Source of the DNA: Deltaproteobacteria bacterium
GTDB taxonomy: Bacteria > Desulfobacterota > Desulfobulbia > Desulfobulbales > BM004
Assembly: GCA_019312685.1 (NCBI GenBank)
Contig: JAFDCR010000117.1
Span: forward strand, 1-9,228
DNA length: 9,228 nt
Reading direction: 5' to 3'
The notes under the pieces are model-generated. The model had not been told where the DNA came from. It ran no database searches and was given only the letters and a program-made list of their open reading frames with translations. The translations under genes and the position numbers were made by a program. The stretch's first letter is position 1. Each line of letters starts with the position of its first letter. This document shows positions 5,974-9,228 of the stretch, piece by piece.

Positions 5974-6666
5974 ATGAGCAGTATTTATAATCTAATGGAT
6001 CAGATCTACGAACAGGATGGCGCACCTGAAGGCCCGATACTGGTGACCGGAGGATTGTTTGTTGTATTTGAGGGAATAGACGGTACAGGAAAATCCACCC
6101 AACTTCATTTATTAGCGGAAAAACTTAAGGAGCACGGGTTTGCAGTTGTTTCAACCCGCGAACCCACAAATGGTCCCTATGGAAAGAGAATAAGGGAGCT
6201 GTTTGTCAACCGGGAAACCGTTACCCATGAAGAGGAACTGGAACTTTTTATTGCTGACAGGGAGCAGCACGTTAAAGAGGTTATAGCGCCCGCCCTTGCA
6301 GATGGATGTGTTGTTGTCTGTGACCGGTACTATCTTTCAACAATTGCCTACCAGGGGGTGAATGGAATTGATCCTGAGCTGATTATGGAAAAAAATAAGG
6401 ATTTTCCGGTTCCTGACCTGGCTGTCATTCTTGAGATTGATCCGGTACAATCCCTTTATCGTATCCGGAATCAGCGAAATGAAAATCCCAATACTTTTGA
6501 GCAGGAAGCAAATCTGAGGAAAGTTGCGGCAATTTTTGCGTCAATGAAGCATTCTTATATCAGGAGAATAAATGGCTCAGACTCAATTGAGAATGTTCAC
6601 CAGCAGGTACTGAATGCAGTCGAAGAAACACTTTCTCACAAAAAGATCCGGAGAGAAGGCGGCTGA
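5974..6666 (+). CDS. tmk: Thymidylate kinase (dTMP kinase)
   Basis: Tmk phosphorylates dTMP to dTDP with ATP in dTTP synthesis. Motifs appear in order: the P-loop FEGIDGTGKSTQ (32-43), the nucleotide-binding TREPTNGPYGKRIRELF (61-77), ADREQHV (94-100) and the DRYYLSTIAYQG motif (117-128). A C-terminal LID region follows with arginines in RIRNQRNENPNTFEQ (163-177). The P-loop lacks the Arg of type I enzymes, so the LID arginines suggest type II. TREPTNGPYG replaces the TREPGGTxxG of classical Tmk and marks a divergent subfamily. The ATG at 5974 gives 230 residues, about 20 longer than usual, and has no usable Shine-Dalgarno. GTG 6043, with GAAGG at 6028-6032, would give 207 residues starting MTGGLFVVFEGIDG, so the start is uncertain. 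Confidence 0.93.
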   Translation: MSSIYNLMDQIYEQDGAPEGPILVTGGLFVVFEGIDGTGKSTQLHLLAEKLKEHGFAVVSTREPTNGPYGKRIRELFVNRETVTHEEELELFIADREQHVKEVIAPALADGCVVVCDRYYLSTIAYQGVNGIDPELIMEKNKDFPVPDLAVILEIDPVQSLYRIRNQRNENPNTFEQEANLRKVAAIFASMKHSYIRRINGSDSIENVHQQVLNAVEETLSHKKIRREGG

Positions 6667-6815
6667 AACGAATTCAAGACTGAACCTGTTCTGCAAATGA
6701 ATCAATTGACATGTCTATAATGGACTTGACTATGCAATGCGCAAAAATACATAAAATAATTATGACATACATTTCGTATTTCCTGCATGTATGTCATAAA
6801 TTGTATGTTATGTGC
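6667..6815 (+). promoter_or_regulatory. Probable control region of the TPR lipoprotein operon
   Basis: This AT-rich stretch between tmk and the likely start of the TPR gene contains TTGACA (6706-6711), the palindrome GACATGTC (6708-6715), TATAAT (6716-6721), TTGACT (6726-6731) and the 13-bp inverted repeat at 6760-6799. TTGACT could pair with TACATA (6748-6753, 16-base spacer), and TTGACA with TATGCA (6731-6736, 19-base spacer); neither pair is perfect. The frame is open from ATG 6711, but residues it would encode look unlike a secreted protein N-terminus, so I read the region as mostly non-coding. Confidence 0.4.
6760..6799 (+). repeat. Perfect 13-bp inverted repeat
   Basis: The arm TTATGACATACAT (6760-6772) is the exact reverse complement of ATGTATGTCATAA (6787-6799), with a 14-base spacer. 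Each arm contains TATGnCATA, itself a palindrome. A related direct copy, TGTATGTTATG, follows at 6802-6812 and matches 9 of 11 bases of 6788-6798. No U-run follows, so it is not a standard terminator; an operator or mRNA hairpin is more likely. Confidence 0.85.
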
Positions 6816-8636
6816 ATGAACACGAAGCAACGAACGGATTCCTCACAGCCTGAAGTCTTAGGCTCTTCTGCTGCGGAGAGGTTTAATCTTTTCCTGAAGC
6901 AGACGTTCTGCCTGCTCGGTATTGTTTTGTTTTGTGTTTCCTGCGCCGGCACATCTGGAGTAACAACAGCACCTCTCGAGAAAGTTGTAACCGGCTATGA
7001 GGAAGCGGAACAGGAAGCAATGGCAGAGGCCAATGATATGGCCTGCGCCTATTTTTATTTCCTCTGGGGAAAGACATCCGAGAACAACAATCGTTTTGAA
7101 GAAGCACTGGAGGCATATGAAAAGGCACTGCTGTGTGATGAAGAAAGTGAATATATCAAACACAAACTGGCGGTTCTGCTTGTTAAGATGGACCGGATGG
7201 AGCAGGCTGCCATGCTTCTGGAGCAGATTATCGACAAAAATCCAGAGGACATAGACAATAGAATTTTCCTGGCAAGGGTTTACTCAAGCATGGGACGGAA
7301 TGAAGAGGCAGTGGCAATCTATCAGGATCTCCTGGAGATTAAAGAGGATCATGATACCCTGCTGATGCTTGGAACCCTTTATGTGCAAAATAAAGACTAT
7401 GAGAATGCCCAAAAAATACTCAACCGCCTCATTCGCCTTGAGGGTGATTCATACATGGCACATTATTCTCTGGCACGGTTGTACCTGGAACTGCAGTATT
7501 TTGACAGGGCGGCAGCCTCGTATGAGAAAGCCCTGGAACTGAACTGGTTTGAAAGGTTGGCTTACGAGGTGGCGGAATTCTATGAAAACCGCAAGGAATA
7601 TGAAAAAGCAATTCGGGTGTACAAAAGAATTGCTGCCGAAGGAGAAACTGTTGATTTGGCTAAAACCAGGCTGGTCAACCTTTACCTGACAACCGGGCAG
7701 AACACTAATGCCTTGGAACTTCTGCGTGAATTAAGAACCGTTCTGCCTGAATCCCATAATGTAGACATGACGATCAGCAGGATACTTCTGAGCCAGGAAA
7801 AGTTTGCCGAAGCGATCATGATCCTGGAAGATGTTCTGAAAACCAATCCGGAACTGACCGTTGTCAGGTATCTTCTTGCTATGGCCTATTACAGAAATAA
7901 TGATATCCCGAAGGCTGAACAGCGGTTGCAGGATATTCCTGAAGAATCGAACCTGCATGAAGACGCCGTTTTTCTCCGGATCAGGATTATGAAAGAGAAT
8001 GATAAACATTCAGAAGCCTTGGAGCTGCTGGAGCAGCAAATTGCAAATGAAACCACCAGAAAACCCGGCTTTTATATTCTTCTGGCATCACTGTATAGGG
8101 AAAACGGAAATATCAATCGCGGCAGAGAAATCTATGAACAGGCAATAAGTTTATATCCGGATGATGTTGATGTTCTATATAACTATGCGATATTTCATGA
8201 TAAAGTAGGTGAACATGATAATGCTATGGTCAAGATGCAGAGGGTAATAGCGCTTGATCCGGAAAATGGAGCTGCCTTGAATTATGTGGGATACACCTGG
8301 GCTGACAATAACTTAAATCTCGACAAGGCGTTGGAGTATATAAAAAAGGCTGTGGAGCTGATGCCAGACGACGGCTACATAAGAGACAGTCTGGGATGGG
8401 TGTATTTTAAAATAGGGGACGTCAAACAGGCTATCATTGAGTTGGAGAAAGCCGCAGAGATGGTGGAAGACGATCCTGTTATCAAGGAACACCTGGGGGA
8501 TGCCTACCTGCAGGCTGATCAACCTGAAAAGTCACTTGCAGCCTATGAGGCATCGTATAAGTTGTATGAGGAAGATGAAAAGAAACAGAAAGTCGCAGAT
8601 AAGATTAATCTCCTTAAAGCCAGGGGTGTAAGGTGA
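6816..8636 (+). CDS. TPR-repeat lipoprotein
   Basis: This is a predicted exported scaffold protein of about 606 residues. A hydrophobic stretch LFLKQTFCLLGIVLFCVSC (about 25-43) ends in a lipobox-like CVSC with C43 as the probable lipidated residue. Ala at +2 suggests sorting to the outer membrane. From about residue 75 to 585 nearly the whole protein is tandem 34-residue TPR units, around 14 or 15, for example RFEEALEAYEKAL, DRAAASYEKALELN and QAIIELEKAAEM. The C-terminal units, with NYVGYTWADNNLNLDKALEYIKKAVELMPDDGYIRDSLGWVYFK, resemble a TPR family common in Desulfobacterota. No start has a clear Shine-Dalgarno. The frame is open from ATG 6711, and CTG 6894 downstream of GGAGAGG (6875-6881) would give the neatest lipoprotein signal. 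It overlaps the next gene by GTGA. Its partner protein is unknown. Confidence 0.88.
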   Translation: MNTKQRTDSSQPEVLGSSAAERFNLFLKQTFCLLGIVLFCVSCAGTSGVTTAPLEKVVTGYEEAEQEAMAEANDMACAYFYFLWGKTSENNNRFEEALEAYEKALLCDEESEYIKHKLAVLLVKMDRMEQAAMLLEQIIDKNPEDIDNRIFLARVYSSMGRNEEAVAIYQDLLEIKEDHDTLLMLGTLYVQNKDYENAQKILNRLIRLEGDSYMAHYSLARLYLELQYFDRAAASYEKALELNWFERLAYEVAEFYENRKEYEKAIRVYKRIAAEGETVDLAKTRLVNLYLTTGQNTNALELLRELRTVLPESHNVDMTISRILLSQEKFAEAIMILEDVLKTNPELTVVRYLLAMAYYRNNDIPKAEQRLQDIPEESNLHEDAVFLRIRIMKENDKHSEALELLEQQIANETTRKPGFYILLASLYRENGNINRGREIYEQAISLYPDDVDVLYNYAIFHDKVGEHDNAMVKMQRVIALDPENGAALNYVGYTWADNNLNLDKALEYIKKAVELMPDDGYIRDSLGWVYFKIGDVKQAIIELEKAAEMVEDDPVIKEHLGDAYLQADQPEKSLAAYEASYKLYEEDEKKQKVADKINLLKARGVR

Positions 8637-9228
8637 GGAGATTCCCAGATTTCTTCCCCCTGCCGCCCACATTCATATCCTTAATTCTTCTTCTTTTGTT
8701 GCAGGGCTGTGCCCGCCAGGTATTGCAGACCTCTCCTGTGAGCCAACATGAGGCCCAAATAACTAAATCTGCTTTTACCCGGCACCTGGAAAAATATCAG
8801 GATGAATGTGGCTGCTGTATTGATGCTGAAGTGAATGTAACGGTTTTTATTTCAGGCTGGTTCAATGACCATACAGCCAAACTTTCCGGTTATATACAGG
8901 CCATGGAGCCGGGCTATATCAAGTTTGTCGCCCTCAACCCTTTAGGGCAGCCCATTCTTATTCTTTTAACCGATGGGAAAGAATTCAAAAGCTTTAATAT
9001 ATTGGAAGGTAAAGCATATATCGGTTCCACAGATTCGGTGACTTTCAAGAAATTCACCCCTCCCGGATTTGATCCCCGGTTCTCCTATTACTGGCTGACC
9101 GGGGCTCAGCCGCCGGTTGGTATTGAAATACTTGATGTCAGACATGATCAGAAGCAGGAAGCATACTGGCTGAAGGTAAGATATGAAGACTCGGGTTCTG
9201 TGAGTATGATTTTATTTGATCCGGTGGA
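8633..9228 (+). CDS. LolB-like outer-membrane lipoprotein (DUF4292-type), 3' end outside window
   Basis: This partial gene is open to the window end (198 codons visible). GTG 8633 overlaps the TGA of the TPR gene and is preceded by AGGGG at 8622-8626 with a 6-base spacer, so translation is probably coupled. The N-terminus has FISLILLLLLQGC, a clean lipobox with lipidated C26, and Ala at +2 favours the outer membrane. The mature part shows LolB-fold features: SGYIQAMEPGYIKFVALNPLGQPILILLTDGKEF, where beta strands around an LNPLGQP turn match LolB-like or DUF4292 proteins. LolB receives lipoproteins from LolA and inserts them in the outer membrane; that this protein does so is inference. An unusual ECGCC cluster lies at residues 58-62. 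In many proteobacteria ispE follows lolB, and may lie just beyond the edge. Confidence 0.83.
   Translation, partial: MRRFPDFFPLPPTFISLILLLLLQGCARQVLQTSPVSQHEAQITKSAFTRHLEKYQDECGCCIDAEVNVTVFISGWFNDHTAKLSGYIQAMEPGYIKFVALNPLGQPILILLTDGKEFKSFNILEGKAYIGSTDSVTFKKFTPPGFDPRFSYYWLTGAQPPVGIEILDVRHDQKQEAYWLKVRYEDSGSVSMILFDPV

Noticed and set aside
5783..6025. Reverse-strand open frame of 80 codons across the pdxA-tmk gap
   Set aside because: It overlaps the start of tmk, resembles no family I know, and the CSSC pair alone is not evidence of a gene.
6706..6721. TTGACA and TATAAT boxes close together
   Set aside because: Both boxes match the consensus, but the spacer is only 4 bases, so they cannot form one sigma-70 promoter.
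6760..6799. Inverted repeat as a rho-independent terminator after tmk
   Set aside because: The stem is AT-rich, starts about 94 bases after the tmk stop, and no U-run follows the right arm.
6858..7258. Antisense and +2 frames over the TPR gene
   Set aside because: The TPR repeat pattern fully explains this DNA; the alternative frames lack any family signature.

Overview
The window is a dense, one-strand stretch of bacterial housekeeping genes; every gene I support is on the + strand. Gene order and protein character point to a Gram-negative bacterium of the Desulfobacterota (former Deltaproteobacteria). The evidence is an ffh-rpsP-khpA-rimM-trmD-rplS-rnhB-yraN order, a SPOUT-type RNA methyltransferase gene wedged between trmD and rplS, a thymidylate kinase of the TREPTxGPxG subtype, and a TPR lipoprotein followed by a LolB-like lipoprotein. 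Genus cannot be given from sequence reading alone.

Region 1 (1-4679) is a translation and RNA/DNA-processing cluster. It holds the 3' end of ffh (signal recognition particle GTPase), rpsP (S16), khpA (KH-domain RNA-binding protein), rimM (30S maturation), trmD (tRNA m1G37 methyltransferase), a family-level RNA methyltransferase of unknown substrate, rplS (L19), rnhB (RNase HII) and yraN (predicted PD-(D/E)XK nuclease-like protein). Gaps range from 1 to about 125 bases, so much of it is probably co-transcribed. The two longer gaps, ahead of rpsP and rplS, both hold small hairpins that could be ribosomal-protein leaders.

Region 2 (4714-6666) holds pdxA (pyridoxal phosphate synthesis) and tmk (dTMP kinase), separated by a 183-base gap without a convincing gene.

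Region 3 (6667-9228) starts with an AT-rich control region containing a perfect 13-bp inverted repeat. It is followed by a long TPR-repeat lipoprotein gene that overlaps, by a GTGA junction, a LolB-like lipoprotein gene cut by the window end. Both proteins carry a lipobox with Ala at +2, so an outer-membrane destination is likely, and they form a translationally coupled envelope module.

I found no mobile element, CRISPR array, rRNA or tRNA gene, and no convincing intrinsic terminator. There is no obvious undescribed system. The items most worth checking are the inverted-repeat control region at 6760-6812, the possible alternative pairings in the rplS leader, the uncharacterised SPOUT methyltransferase with its odd start region, active-site substitutions in PdxA and RNase HII, and the TPR/LolB-like pair.
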